Source: Engraulis encrasicolus
Taxonomy: Eukaryota > Chordata > Actinopteri > Clupeiformes > Engraulidae
Length of the DNA stretch: 64,000 nt
NCBI RefSeq assembly: GCF_034702125.1
Contig: NC_085868.1
Coordinates: 30,016,595-30,080,594 of the forward strand
Reading direction: 5' to 3'
The notes below the pieces were generated by a model that worked only from the letters and a program-made list of their open reading frames with translations, was not told the DNA's origin and ran no database searches. The position numbers and the translations under genes are program-made. Shown piece by piece: positions 13,516 to 24,990 of this stretch. Within the stretch, counting starts at the first letter, position 1, and every line of letters begins with the position of its first letter.

Positions 13516-13779
13516 ACTGGATAATGTGATACAGTATTTGATGTGTACATTAATATATGTATGGTGGGAGACCAAATCAAGAAGGCTAAATTTTGGATGT
13601 CTTTGAACATTGAGCATTTGGTGGCTACATGATATGCAACATTCGCTCAAATTATAAAATTAGATATTGGTATTCTGGCAACAGTGTGAAGGTGCATAGT
13701 TTGTTAGACAGTGAAGGTAGCATGGCAGGAAGTCAGCACATCATCTTATTTATAACATAGCCTTGGAGAGTCTTCAACA
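13516..13779. other. unassigned
   Basis: Unique AT-rich DNA. Confidence 0.4.
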
Positions 13780-13929
13780 GGGCTGTTGACAGGTTAGGCC
13801 GGGCCTGGGACAAACTCAACTAAAAGGACCCTCAACCCAATACAATGTAATGAAGGCCCGGTTCTGGGGCCCCTCCCTCCCTGTACCTGGGACATCTTGC
13901 CCTTTTGTTCCTCCCTGTGCCTTCCCTGG
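13780..13929. mobile_element. 161-bp hAT MITE family, copy 2
   Basis: It starts CAGGGCTGTTGACAG and ends CTTCCCTG. It holds the family core (GGCCGGGCCTGGGACAAA, CAACCCAATACAATGTAATG, TTCTGGGGCCCC). Flanks GTCTTCAA and GTCTGCAT match at 5 of 8 positions, compatible with a decayed hAT target duplication. Confidence 0.65.
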
Positions 13930-14338
13930 TCTGCATTGTTTGTTTTTAAAAGCATTGAATCACTGTATCATATGTATTGGATGGCTCAGCTGTATCCTTG
14001 TCTACCACTTGCATACCAGCTGTGAAAAAATATGATCTGTATTTCCATATATACTATGTGAATCCTGCCGGAAAATAACTCTCTGAGAGACAGAAAAAAG
14101 GAGACTCAACGTCTTTCTAATTTGCACTTACAGCATGAAAAGGGATTTTGTAAATATTTGGTGGCTGGGTGTCTGTGCAAATAAATCCTTCATGCACGAG
14201 GTACCTTTTTCAGCCCTATCAGAGTTGCTCATCTTCTCTGTTTGCTGTGTGAATGAATGCCAGCCCACCATGGCAGGATCGGCCCTGAAGCTGTTGTAAG
14301 TGAATTAAACACTCGTCATTTGATGAGTGAAATATGCA
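13930..14338. other. unassigned
   Basis: Unique DNA with no supported gene. Confidence 0.4.
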
Positions 14339-14390
14339 CGCGTGCACACGCACGCACGCACGCATGCACGCACACACACACACACACACA

Positions 14391-14428
<38 letters not shown>

Positions 14429-14445
14429 TGCACGCACGCACGCTA
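14339..14445. repeat. CGCA/CA compound microsatellite
   Basis: A (CA)n core is flanked on both sides by GCACGCACGCA-type units, giving a near-symmetrical compound repeat. Confidence 0.85.
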
Positions 14446-14817
14446 CAATCAGATGGCAGCACTTTCGACTTAAAGATCCCCTGGAAAGATGGCTAATGAG
14501 ATATGGAAGGCGTTAATCTTGAAAACAAGTGGCTTGATTCCACCACATAATAAAAATTATGGCAAAATTACAATTGTGGTAGAAGAGGAGAGAGGACAGA
14601 GAGGGGGAAGGAAGGAAGGAAGGAAGGAAGGCGTCTGGCAGACCCGCAGAGGAGATAATTAATTGCTGGAAGGTTGCGGCAGGGTAACAGGGGTCCGGAG
14701 AGACGCACACGGTAGATTACACAGCTGTTACCTTTTAAGATAATTCAGTACAAAAGCTCACCTTTTTGGATACTGTAGCACTAGCCCCAATTTCCCTAAT
14801 ATTCCCTGAAACCAATC
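14446..14817. other. unique DNA, possible conserved non-coding
   Basis: Mostly unique sequence with a short GGAA run at about 14606-14630 and an ATAATTAATTGC motif near 14656. No gene is supported; any regulatory role is speculative. Confidence 0.3.
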
Positions 14818-14994
14818 CCCACCACCAGGGTTGCCGACAGTGGGGGGGGGACAAAGGGGACAGTTGTCCCGGGCCCAGGGAGAGAGGGGGCCCATAATTG
14901 GTTCCTCATTACATTGTATGTATTGGGTTGGGGGGCCCTTTCAGACAACTTTGTCCTGGGCCCAACCAAAGCTGTCAGCGGCCCTGCCCACCAC
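14818..14994. mobile_element. 161-bp hAT MITE family, copy 3 (complete, reference copy)
   Basis: Perfect 8-bp target duplication CCCACCAC (14818-14825 and 14987-14994) around a 161-bp element (14826-14986). Its ends are CAGGGTTGCCGACAG and, reversed, CAGGGCCGCTGACAG. This copy defines the family boundaries for the six other copies in the window. Confidence 0.88.
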
Positions 14995-15060
14995 ATCCAA
15001 GCCACTTGCCCTCCTTTAAACACCTTGCCTTATTGCAGCTCCCCCCTCTCCCACATCCCT

Positions 15061-15419
15061 TAAAGGTGCACTGTGTAATGTTTTTAGTAGTTTATTTCCA
15101 GAATTTATGCTGCCCATTCAGAAATGTTACCTTTTTCATGAATACTTACTACCACCACCAAATTCTAAGTATTTATTATGACTGAGAAATTTGCACTTTT
15201 CATACATGGAAAGAGGGATCTTCTCCAGGTCCGCCATTTTGAATTTCCATAAACAGATATTTTTAGCTGCAAAACTTAATATACTTAAGCTATACTAGTA
15301 AATATTAGTTTATAGGAAATTTTCATGAAAAGATCAAATTTGGCAATAGCCAGCACTTTTCAATGAGCAGCATAGTTACAATACCTACTCTGGCCATCAT
15401 GCTACACAGTGCACCTCTA
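15061..15419. mobile_element. MITE with GGTGCACTGTGTA ends, ~355 bp
   Basis: Left AAGGTGCACTGTGTAATG and right, reversed, GAGGTGCACTGTGTAGCATG form terminal inverted repeats. A TA dinucleotide sits at both borders (15061-15062 and 15418-15419), consistent with a Tc1/mariner-type target. No coding capacity. Confidence 0.65.
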
Positions 15420-15432
15420 CAGTAACAGCATG

Positions 15433-15747
15433 TGTACACCAAATTAGACAAAAACGACCAAGTAACCAAGATTGTTGAAGAAGTGTCGCCATGAATTTGC
15501 CGTTTTCCCTCTGGACGTGATATTGACCCACGTAACGGCTCTAGCTTGTCTGCCTGGGATATTCCAATTAGTTTTCGCCGACCCACGACATAGTTTGTCA
15601 GACTTTGACCCACGTCAGAGTTATAATCGCTGAAATTCACTCTTGTCGCCCCAGAGAGAATTTCGCCAATTCGCTTTGGTCCCTCAACATGCCCACCATC
15701 CATAGAGAAATAATGACTTCTGTCGCTTTGGTCGCTTTTGGTGTACA
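15433..15747. mobile_element. MITE with TGTACACCAAA ends, ~315 bp
   Basis: Left TGTACACCAAA followed by ACGACCAAG, and right, reversed, TGTACACCAAAAGCGACC, form an inverted repeat. A 191-codon minus-strand frame crosses this element and its neighbours and is therefore not taken as a gene. The target duplication was not resolved. Confidence 0.5.
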
Positions 15748-15850
15748 GTATATGTACATTACTCCCTACTATACCCCCCATCCCCACTACATAAAATCCC
15801 AACCACTTGCCCCCCATCCAATAGCATGCTTTATTGCAGCTTGCCCTATC

Positions 15851-16137
15851 CCTTAATGCAGGGCTGGGGACCCTTTCTCCTTCGAGGGGCCACTTCAAAT
15901 TTTACTATGAACACAAACCAGGATTTACCCCTACTCCTTCACTAGGTCTCCTGAAAATATAACTTAATTGTATTGCAAATGTCATTTCTTTATTTCTGTA
16001 TTGCAAATGTCGTTTCTTTATAAAATCTGATATATTTCACGTGAAACTGCATAACATTAAAATTACATCGGGGGCCAGATAAAACGGCCATAGATTCCCC
16101 ATTCCCGAACCATAGGTTCCCCACCCCTGCCTTAATA
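15851..16137. mobile_element. hAT MITE, 271 bp
   Basis: The element at 15859-16129 starts CAGGGCTGGGGACCC and ends, reversed, CAGGGGTGGGGAACC. Flanks CCTTAATG and CCTTAATA agree at 7 of 8 positions, as expected for a hAT target duplication. Confidence 0.78.
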
Positions 16138-16988
16138 TTTCCCACCTCCACCATCCCCACCAACCCCCCACATCCACTTGTTCTCTATCCAATAATTTTC
16201 CTTTCTTTGGGACTACAGTTAAAGGTCTCCACAGGACCCGAGAGGCAAAGCCAGGGGTTGCAACCTAGAAGAAGATATACCACAGCCAAATCAAATAAAT
16301 AAGCAACAATATCACTAAAACATATTGCAATAGTGAACGCTCACAAAATTAACCCTTAGCACATCGGCCACATCAAAACACAGGTAATTACTGCACCACG
16401 GGTCTGGACTTTCTACTGCTCTGTTCTTGTGTTTGTTGTAGCTCACCTGATTTTGGCTAAGCGCATCTCCAAAAGCTTTCGTGTGAGTTATGTTATGCAC
16501 GTCTTGTGTGGTGTTCTGAAACTGATGGGAAGGTAACTGAAATAAAAGGGGTGCACAATCGGTCCTGACAGGGCTGCCACACCGCTGCTGCAAATGCTTT
16601 TTTTCTTTTCTTTCTTCTTTTTTTTTCAAGAACACAAATGCCTTATGCAAGGTGAGCAGCAAAGTTTTGTTATACGGATTAGAAAGATGAACGAACGATT
16701 GAATAAATGAATAAGGGAGTGAAGTAAACAGGTTCACCCAGGTTGAGGAGATTTATGATGAGACTTAATGAAGTCTTCGATCATCTGCTACTATTGGTGA
16801 AATCCAGAAGGGGAAAGCTCCAAGGATTTCCATCACGTGTTGTTTTTTGTAATTAACCTCCATCACATCTGAGCGCCACAGAAGTTAATGAAGTTGATGA
16901 GACGTTATTTATTTTCCTTAAAAAAAAGATTTTGTACTGTTGGTGGACACATTTAGCTTTGTTTAGCTCTTTCGTGAATTTTGCCGTG
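16138..16988. other. unassigned
   Basis: Unique DNA. Open frames on the minus strand (e.g. 16315-16737) are low-complexity or unrecognised. Confidence 0.4.
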
Positions 16989-18060
16989 TAGTTAGGGAAA
17001 GATATGGATATTTTGGGAAATCTGTGAACTAATTTCTTACCAATAGATTTTTTTACCATGTGTTCTTACAGGTGTCTGGACACACCTCACAATTTATCCA
17101 CGGCCAAATCCAATGGGAATTTCCGTGACACCCCGTCAAAGTTGGGGTGCACAGAAGGCCTATCTAAAAATTGGAACACTGCAGATTGGGGGGAAAGGAT
17201 GCATAATGGGTCATAACTTCTGAAGTAAACTACATACAGAGACAAATGAACACATTTTTCCATACATTACTGACCCAGTGAACTCAATTGAGGGGTATTT
17301 TTGGACATTTGACCACATTTGAACTCCGTTTTTGGTCAAAAACGGCAAAAAATGGCCTTAAATGTTTAGAAATGTTCATTTTTTTAATCATATTTCCAAG
17401 TTGTGTCCATTATAACCACTTGCTCTTCATTTCTCATTTACAGTATGGCAATATACTGTATATGGTCTGGGTTTGATTATTCTATTGGTATTAAGCTGAA
17501 ATAATAACCCAAAGTTTACCATTTTTAACCCTTTAATGCCCTAGACTGGAACCCAGACAAAAGGTTGCAGAAGGGGCCATAACTTCTGAAGTAAATTACA
17601 TACAGAGAGAAATTAACACATTTGACCATAATAGTGACCCAGTGAATACAATTGAGTGGTTGTTTTGGACATTTGTTCACATTTAAACGGCGCTCTTGGT
17701 CAAAAAACTGCAAAAATCGCTTTAAAAGTGTAGAAATTCAGTCATAATTTTTAAGTTTTATTGTGTCTGTTTTCACCTCTTGCTCTTTATTTCTCATTTA
17801 AAGGATGACAATATACAGTATAAGGTATGGATTTGATTATTTAATTGGTATTAAGCTGAAATAGTACCCCAAAGTTTACATTTTTAACCCTTTAATGCCC
17901 TAGACTGGAACCTGGAAAATGATAAAACTGTCAGAATGAGGAATAACTTTGGAGGTAAAAGGCATGCAGACAAGTACATTTTCCCATACAATACTGACCC
18001 AAGAAATGAAATGGAGTGGTGGGTTTTGACATTTGACCACATTTAAACTGAATTACAGGA
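16989..18060 (+). repeat. left long inverted repeat arm of the 6-kb element
   Basis: Contains about 2.5 tandem units with a period of about 360-367 bp, plus a ~200-bp distal part. Relative to the right arm it has an extra CTGGACA-like stretch near 17076-17083. Confidence 0.72.
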
Positions 18061-19154
18061 CAAAACAGCCTAAAATGTGTTGAAAATCAACCGTCTTTTC
18101 ATTCGTTCAAACTAAGAATTTAATCAGTGTAAGTCCACTTTATAGGCCTACTCTATTTTGGCTTTTCAGGTTTGATGCAAAAGATTCACTGAAGTGAGAT
18201 TCTGTTTCAGATTAATACCCAATACAATAATCAAATTGATTCGGTACATGATAAATAAAGAGGTGGTAAAAAAAAGCACACAATAACATTGGAAACAATG
18301 AAAGGGTCATGATTTTTTTGGACACATTTTAGGTCATTTATTGCTTATTTTGTCCAAGAATGCTGTGCAAGTGTTGCCAAAAGTAAAAAACAACCACTTC
18401 ATGTCGTTTCTTGGGTCAGCATTGTATGGAAAATCTGTGTTTATCTGTGCCAAGGACCCAAAAATGGGGTCAGTGCCAGGCAAATTCTCACTGCGTAGGC
18501 CTATATATTTTCAAAACCTGTGTGTCTCTGGAGTATAGTTGTCTGATAGCAAGTTAGACATCATAGCTGTTGGATTTAACGTTTGTACATCCTCTAAAGA
18601 ACCTGTCCCTAAGGGGGATTTTCTGAAAAGTGACTTTTTGTCTACCCACTAACAACAGGCCATAGAACCTTCCAAGCATCACTTTACCATTACTTACATA
18701 GTCCTTGACGTTGACAGACATAGAGGAATTCATTACATGTAAATTGTATAGCCTATAAACCATGGCCGACAATTGGTTTTACAATTGAGAGCCTATTTTC
18801 TAATAATAAAAAAATTAAACTACTGTAGAATCAAGCTGTCAATCCACAGTGTTGTGAATGTTAACCTTTCACCAGGGAGTTGAATTATATGAAAAATGCC
18901 ATAATATGGGTATACATTAGAAATAGTTTTTTACTTTTCTGTAAGTAAGCACAACCTAATAAATGCATCAGATTTAATATTTTTGAATTAAATGAAATTT
19001 ACTTCTCTACTATTGCACTGCAATGAAAAAGGTACATAAGAAATGCATTTGTAGCATGATGAGACATGTGCCTTTAATTCCTAACAGCAATCTGCTGTGA
19101 CAGGGCTCATCATGTGACCGGTAGGCACGAATACTCATGAACGGCATGACGTTT

Positions 19155-19428
19155 TCCATGTGCGTTACGCCCTTTTGTGGGGGAAAACAGCCAATGCAAG
19201 TCAATTGGTGGTGTTGGGGTTTAATAAACGAAAGATAAGGACCTGTAGACTAGCGTTGTTCACGTGCAACATGCCGAAACGTGTTGTGTTGCCAGTTGTT
19301 CAAATAATATAGCCAAACAGCCGTGTAGAAGCATGGACTGTGTTCATTTAGGCTAGCCGATGTAGCATGTAAGTTGATGAGACATTTGGTTTGATTTCCC
19401 CCATAAAGGGGCGTAACGCACATTTACG
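19155..19428. repeat. short inverted repeat pair inside the 6-kb element
   Basis: ATGTGCGTTACGCCC at about 19159 is mirrored by GGGCGTAACGCACAT near 19410-19424, each with an adjacent G5/C5 run, about 225 bp apart. The interval contains a THAP-like start (see findings). This may be a nested MITE or part of the core. Confidence 0.5.
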
Positions 19429-20039
19429 TGCAAAGTACCTGGATGGCCGTTCATGCCTAGGCAGCATTTGGTGTTTTCAGGTACTCTTGGAGGGGGCAGC
19501 TTTTATTGTTTTTGGCATCGTGGCCAGTTTCCTTTCTCCTTGCACGGGCGTCCATGCCCAGACGGATCTGCACTATATGGAAAAGTGGCAGTCCTGTGTA
19601 GTCTCTTCAGCTCATGAAGCTGCTTGGAGTGTGGCTGCTAGCCGGTTTCTAGCCAGACTGCTGGCTTTGCTACTTGTGCAGCCACCATGTCGTCAGTAAT
19701 CTGCCCTGATTGGCAGTCATCTAGTTGACGTGAATTGAGTGTCCAGTCCACATATTTGTGACGAAGTTCACCCACTACTTCATGAAGCAGCTTTTTATGT
19801 CTTGGGAAGTCACATTAGATATTTCTGTCCCCCTTTTTTGCCAAGCATTCAACCCCACCTTTTTAAGACCATGCAGGTCTCATTGTGATCATGCAAATAT
19901 CTGCGGAATTGCAAACACAACTATTAACTGCTGGGGGTGGGGTTGTGGCTTGACCTGGTAAACTGGATCACAGACTCCCATCTCAGTTTGTCAGACTGGG
20001 GGACCTAACATCAGAGTGTGTGGTCAGTAGCACTGGTAC

Positions 20040-20188
20040 TCAGGACCGCTGACTGCTTTGGCTGTGCCCAGAACAAAGCCATCAGAAAGGGCCCCCAACT
20101 CAATACATTCAATGTAATGGAGACCGGATTCTGGGGCCCATCTCTCCCTGGGCCCAGGACAGTTGACCCCTCCTGTCAGCTTCCCTGC
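20040..20188. mobile_element. 161-bp hAT MITE family, copy 4
   Basis: It starts CAGGACCGCTGACTG and ends CAGCTTCCCTG, with the family core between (AGGGCCCCCAACTCAATA, CAATGTAATGGAGACC). It is inserted inside the 6-kb foldback element. Flanks agree only partly. Confidence 0.65.
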
Positions 20189-20523
20189 TGGTGCACCACA
20201 GGAAACCAAATTCCTCAGTAGCATTTACCCTTTTCTTTACTCCACCGAATTTATCTACAGCTTAGAGCACTTTGTTGGTGGGTGCCAGGCTAACCAGATA
20301 CAGCTGAGCACCACTAAATCCAAGGGAGATGGGCTTGCTTGAGTATTTCAGAAACACGTACATTAGAGCATCTCTGAATGCACAGCATGTCGAACCTTGT
20401 GCTGATGGGCTACATTTGCAGAAAACCACACCAGATGCCTCTACAATCAGCTAAGAACAGGAAAATGAGGCTATAACTCACACAGGCTCACTAACATTGG
20501 ACAAATACTGTAGCTGCTGCTTT

Positions 20524-20685
20524 TTTATGCAACACATATTGGTGACAGTCCTTGGTGCAATGTGGGTTTAGGTGCCTTGCTCAAGGACACTTCAGTCATG
20601 AAGGTGTAGGGAGAGGTAAGGATGGGATTTGAACCTGCAACTCAGTGAACTTCAATCCAACTCCCTAACCATTACACCACGGATG
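20524..20685 (-). mobile_element. tRNA-derived SINE
   Basis: On the minus strand the head reads CCGTGGTGTAATGGTTAGGG and later GGTTCAAATCCC, matching RNA polymerase III A and B boxes. The body contains CCTTGAGCAAGGCACCTAA, a motif common in teleost tRNA-derived SINEs. It ends near an A-rich stretch at about 20524. Confidence 0.65.
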
Positions 20686-20689
20686 TGAA

Positions 20690-20950
20690 AAAGTTTTTTT
20701 TGGGTGACCATGATATCCAAAGTTAACCATGGTTTATTGAGCATGGTTTGTGGCTATGGTTAAAACATGGACACAAACCATGCTGAAAAAAAAACATGAA
20801 AAACATAAATAACCATGCTCCAATTTTCATGGTTACCCAAAAAAACATGCATAAGCCATTGTAATACTATGGTTGTTTCAGAGTACTTAGAGAAACCATG
20901 GTTACTTTACTATAGTAAAACCATGGTTGATTTTCATAAGGGCTTTAGCA
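20690..20950. repeat. ACCATGG-rich palindromic MITE-like block
   Basis: About ten ACCATGG/ACCATG-type motifs in both orientations occur within 260 bp, with several local palindromes such as AACCATGGTT. Probably a MITE interior; clean ends and a target duplication were not resolved. Confidence 0.5.
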
Positions 20951-21053
20951 CCATTTGAACTATGCTGGAATGCCACAGCCTGCCTGAGTATCGTTGAAGG
21001 CAGTTAAAGCAGTTCTGTAAGCAAAAAGGGGTCCAATAGAGCACTAGCAAGGT

Positions 21054-21426
21054 GTACCTAATAGGGATGCAAACGATTAATCGATGAATCGACTTTAATC
21101 GATCAATGCGTTAATCGATTAAAAAACATTAATCGACAGTTCAACTGACAAGAGACCCAGGTGAAATGGGCATGTGAAGAGTGTGTGTGAAGAGGGGTGT
21201 GAATAGTGGGAATATTTAAATCACCTTTGGATTAAAGAATTGAAATAGAATTAATTTAAATGTGGTATTTTATCTCACTTTTTGATTACATTTTTTAGAT
21301 TTAGTAGGTTTTTTTCGAGAAACATTGAGATTTCGGGCGGAAAACGCCGCTTATCAATTAATCGTAAGTCAATCGATAAGGCTATCAAATAATGATTAAT
21401 CGATAATTTGCATTCCTTGTACCTAC
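21054..21426. mobile_element. hAT MITE, 357 bp, nested in the 6-kb element
   Basis: Flanks GTACCTAA (21054-21061) and GTACCTAC (21419-21426) agree at 7 of 8 positions. The ends are TAGGGATGCAAA and, reversed, AAGGAATGCAAA, followed by ATTAATCGAT-rich palindromic sequence. Confidence 0.75.
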
Positions 21427-21929
21427 TTAAGTGGTCGTAGAGTGTATACCTAGATACAGTACAACTTTTTTTTTTTTTTTTTTTTAAATCTCTAACAAAA
21501 GCTATTATTAGCAGTGATGCAATTATGTATGATTTGATAAGGCATGAATTGCCATATTACATCATTTTATTTTGAAACATAAATAAAAATGACAAACTGG
21601 ATGGTGTAACTATCAGGTTAAATGTATATTCAAACCACTGTAGAAAGCTGGAATAACAGCCAGAAGTGGTCTAAGCGAAACTTAGGCGGTTTTCTTTTTT
21701 TTCTTTCTTCAAATGGCATATTTACCAAAGAGGGGGGTGATCCAGCTATCGTACAGATATACAGATATATACTTCAGAGATACATAACTCTCAAAAAAAA
21801 AAAAACATAGAGGAAATTTACCAACCCCCCCCACCCCCACCCCAACTACTACCAGTGACCAGAGCCCGCCCACCTAATTGCACCTCCACCACACTGACAT
21901 CTATGACAGTTTGTTCATTTTAAATTTGA

Positions 21930-22993
21930 TCAAAAGTAAAAATGAAAAAAAAAAACCACTCCGTTTCATGTCTTGGGTCAGTATTGTATGGGAAAATATG
22001 CTCATTTGTGTTTGTATGTGGTTTACCTCCAAACTTATCCCATATTCTGATATTTTTTCTAAATCATTTTCGGGGCTCCAGTCTAGGGCATTAAAGGGTT
22101 AAAAATGTGGACTTTGGGGTATAATTTCAGCTTAATACCATTAAAATAATCAAATCCATACCTTATTCTGTATATTGTCATCCTTTAAATGAGAAATAAA
22201 GAGCTAGAGGTGAAAACGGATGCAATAAAGCGTGAAAATATAACTGAATTTCTACACTTTTAAAGCCATTTATTTGCCCTTTTTTTAATCAAAAGCACAG
22301 TTTAAATGTGGTCAAATGTCCAAAACCACTCAATTGTATTCACTGGGTCACTATTGTATGGACAAATGTGTTAATTTCTCTCTGTATGTAATTTACTTCA
22401 GAAGTTATGGCCCCTTCTGCAACCTTTTGTCTGGGTTCCAGTCTAGGGCATTAAAGGGTTAAAAATGGTAAACTTTGGGTTATTATTTCAGCTTAATACC
22501 AATAGAATAATCAAACCCAGACTATATACAGTATATTGTCATACTGTAAATTAGAAATGAAGAGCAAGTGTTTATAACGGACACAACTTGGAAATATGAT
22601 TTAAAAAATGAACATTTCTAGACATTTAAGGCCATTTTTTGCCGTTTTTGACCAAAAACGGGGTTCAAATGTGGTCAAATGTCCAAAAATACCCCTCAAT
22701 TGAATTCACTGGGTCAGTAATGTATGGAAAAATGTGTTCATTTGTCTCTGTATGTAGTTTACTTCAGAAGTTATGACCCATTATGCATACTTTCCCCCCA
22801 ATCTGCAGTGTTCCAATTTTTACATAGGCCTTCTGTGCACCCCAACTTTGACGGGGTGTCACGGAAATTCCCATTGGATTTGGCCGTGGATAAATTGTGA
22901 GGTGTCACACCTGTAAGAACACATGGTAAAAAAATCTATTGGTAAGAAATTAGTTCACAGATTTCCCAAAATATCCATATCTTTCCCTAACTA
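21930..22993 (-). repeat. right long inverted repeat arm of the 6-kb element
   Basis: Reverse counterpart of the left arm. Unit junctions with CCAGTCTAGGGCATTAAAGG lie at about 22078 and 22438. Confidence 0.72.
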
Positions 22994-23845
22994 GTGGTTT
23001 TAAAACGGTTTAAAACTGGTAAATTAATCAAGAGATGGAAATAGGAGGGAAAGAAACAAATCGCTCCGAACACACTCCTACCAAACGTACATTACAAATG
23101 GTGCGGTGCGTGATCTTTAATGCACAATTAAACAGGGTGGGCCAAGGGAACAAGGAGAAGGGGAGTTGTTGCATGGGATGAGATGGTGTGTGGAGGGGAA
23201 AGGGTGAGTTAGGGTGTGGGGGCATCTCAATAGGGGGGGCAAAGTGGGATTGAGTAACCAGGGCCCCTCACATATGTGCGGGACCCACACTTAGCTAAGA
23301 AATGAGGGTTGGGGGGGTCCATCCAAGCCGGATGTACAGACACAGAATTTGCTGCTATGCCCCTGGTAGGGTGTTAGGGAGGGTTGAAGCACACAGTAGT
23401 TGCTCTCGGAGGCAAGTGCCATACATCATCCTCTCTCTGCTAATGGTTAGTAGGCAGCCCAGGGTTGCCCCGTGGTGCTTTTCAAAACTGCTGGTAAACA
23501 AGCGTGGCCAAAAGTCCCACTGTCTCATTACCCACAATTCCTCGGTCTGGCCCTGGTGGAAGGCTCTTCTATAAATATGTCCTCCGTCCTTCCAAACAAT
23601 GGTTTCGGTGATATGGTGTGCTGGTGTGTGTGTGGTGTGTGAGCTCTGTATTTATTTTTTTATTTTATTTATTTATTCGTGTATTGGGTTTTTGGGAGGC
23701 AGTTTTTTCCCACTGCCCTGCTGGCAGTCATGTGACAATGCCTGTCAGCCATTTGACAGAGGGGTCTGACATTTTGACACGTCCTATGTATATTTTTATG
23801 GTGGCTTCTCCACAGACTGTCATAGCCATATCCATGCCCAGTTGA
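22994..23845. other. unassigned unique DNA
   Basis: No recognised gene; a few GT- and TATTT-rich stretches around 23610-23680. Confidence 0.4.
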
Positions 23846-23849
23846 TCGC

Positions 23850-24990
23850 ATTAATACTGGGATATGAAGGAAGGGACCAAGAAAGGGATAGCTGAAGAAA
23901 GGTAGGCTATACGTATAGAGAAAGGTAGAGAGAAATGTAAAAAAAAAGATGGAAAGGGTGAGAAAGCAATTGATAAAAGGAAGGATACAGGCAAACAAGC
24001 ATATTAAATGTTTGGAAATGAAGGAAAGGGACCAGGAAAGAGATAGCTGAGGAAAGAGATCGCGTGAACGAGAATGACAGACAGAGGGAGAAAAAGATAA
24101 AGAAAGAAATTCAGAGGGAAGGATAGATATAAAAATGCACCTTAAAGACCGTGAAATATAGAGAGAGGGAAGGCTGCTGACAAACGTGCACTTTACATAA
24201 AATTAAGGGAATGGGGAAATAAAAGAAAGGGACCAAGAAAGGGATACAGGTAGCTGGAGAAAGAGAAAAAAATGAAAGGAGATATAGCAAGTGAGAGAGG
24301 GAAGAATACAGAAAAATAAGCAAACTAAATACCGAGAAATAAGGTGAATAGAAGCTAGAGAAAGATAAAAGATGGAGGGGTTGGGGCAGAGAAAGAAATC
24401 ACAAAGACAAAGAAAGAGAAATCAAGAGTTATAGAGAGAGGAAAAGGATTCAGACAGACAAACAAACAAACAAACAAACAAAACAATCCATGGCTTTAGT
24501 AACCTCCAGACAGACGTTGCCAGCCAGCAGACACATTATTTGTGGCCGAGGTCCCCCAACAACTGGCTGGATGCGTTGGAATAGCATGCAGCACAGGGCG
24601 ATGAGCGGCGCGGCGCGGCCTCAAAGTGCTCCCCAGGGGCAGCCAGGGTCCAAGGATGGAGAGAGAACGAGAGAGATAGAGGGGGGAAAGAGGGAGAGAG
24701 AGAGGGAGTAAGGGGAGAGAAAAAGAGAGCAAGAAAGGGAGAGAGGGGGAGAAAGAAGGGGAGAGGGAGAGGGACAGGTGTAAAAAGAAGGGGAGAGAGA
24801 GAGAGAATGAATGAGAAAAGAGGTGGAGAAAAAAGGGGATTGAGAGAGGGAGAGGGACTGAGGGGAGAAAGAAGGGGAATGAGCCGGAGAGAGAGGAAGA
24901 AAGAAGGAGAGAGAGAGAGAAAGAAGGGGAGAGAGAGGGGGGAGGGGAGAGAGAGAAGGAGAGGGCGAAATAGAGGGTGGCCACCACGGC
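23850..24990. repeat. 1.1-kb purine-rich block with diverged minisatellite
   Basis: The + strand is strongly A+G rich almost throughout. In its first part, units containing GAAGGAAGGGACCA, AAAGGGATAGCTG occur at about 23866, 24018 and 24213, giving a diverged period of 150-195 bp. Later, GAGAGA, AAGAAGG and GGGGAGA runs dominate (about 24655-24970). A unique GC-rich insert lies at about 24485-24650. Ser/Pro/Leu-rich minus-strand frames are repeat artefacts. Confidence 0.75.

Larger units (their letters stand above)
16989..22993. mobile_element. ~6-kb foldback-like element with ~1.05-kb inverted terminal repeats
   Basis: The outermost GTTAGGGAAAGATATGGATA at 16991 is exactly mirrored at 22991, with TA just outside on each side. 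Arms of about 1.05 kb (16989 to about 18060, and about 21930 to 22993) match in reverse, best near the ends. Each arm is built of ~360-bp tandem units: GGGTCATAACTTCTGAAGTA-like motifs recur near 17209, 17571 and 17938, and each unit ends in AACCCTTTAATGCCCTAGAC. The interior holds a hAT MITE copy, a SINE, an ACCATGG palindrome block and another hAT MITE. No intact transposase was found. Family is unknown; the long arms recall foldback elements. Confidence 0.75.

Noticed and set aside
15323..15898. 191-codon minus-strand frame
   Set aside because: It runs through the ends of three MITEs, so it is a chance open frame.
16315..16737. 140-codon minus frame as a host gene
   Set aside because: Low-complexity Lys/Glu run and no recognisable domain or splice context.
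19391..19699. 102-codon frame inside the 6-kb element as a transposase
   Set aside because: No catalytic motifs or recognisable domain; left unassigned.
20524..20685. tRNA gene
   Set aside because: A and B boxes are present but the cloverleaf is not closed and the SINE body follows.
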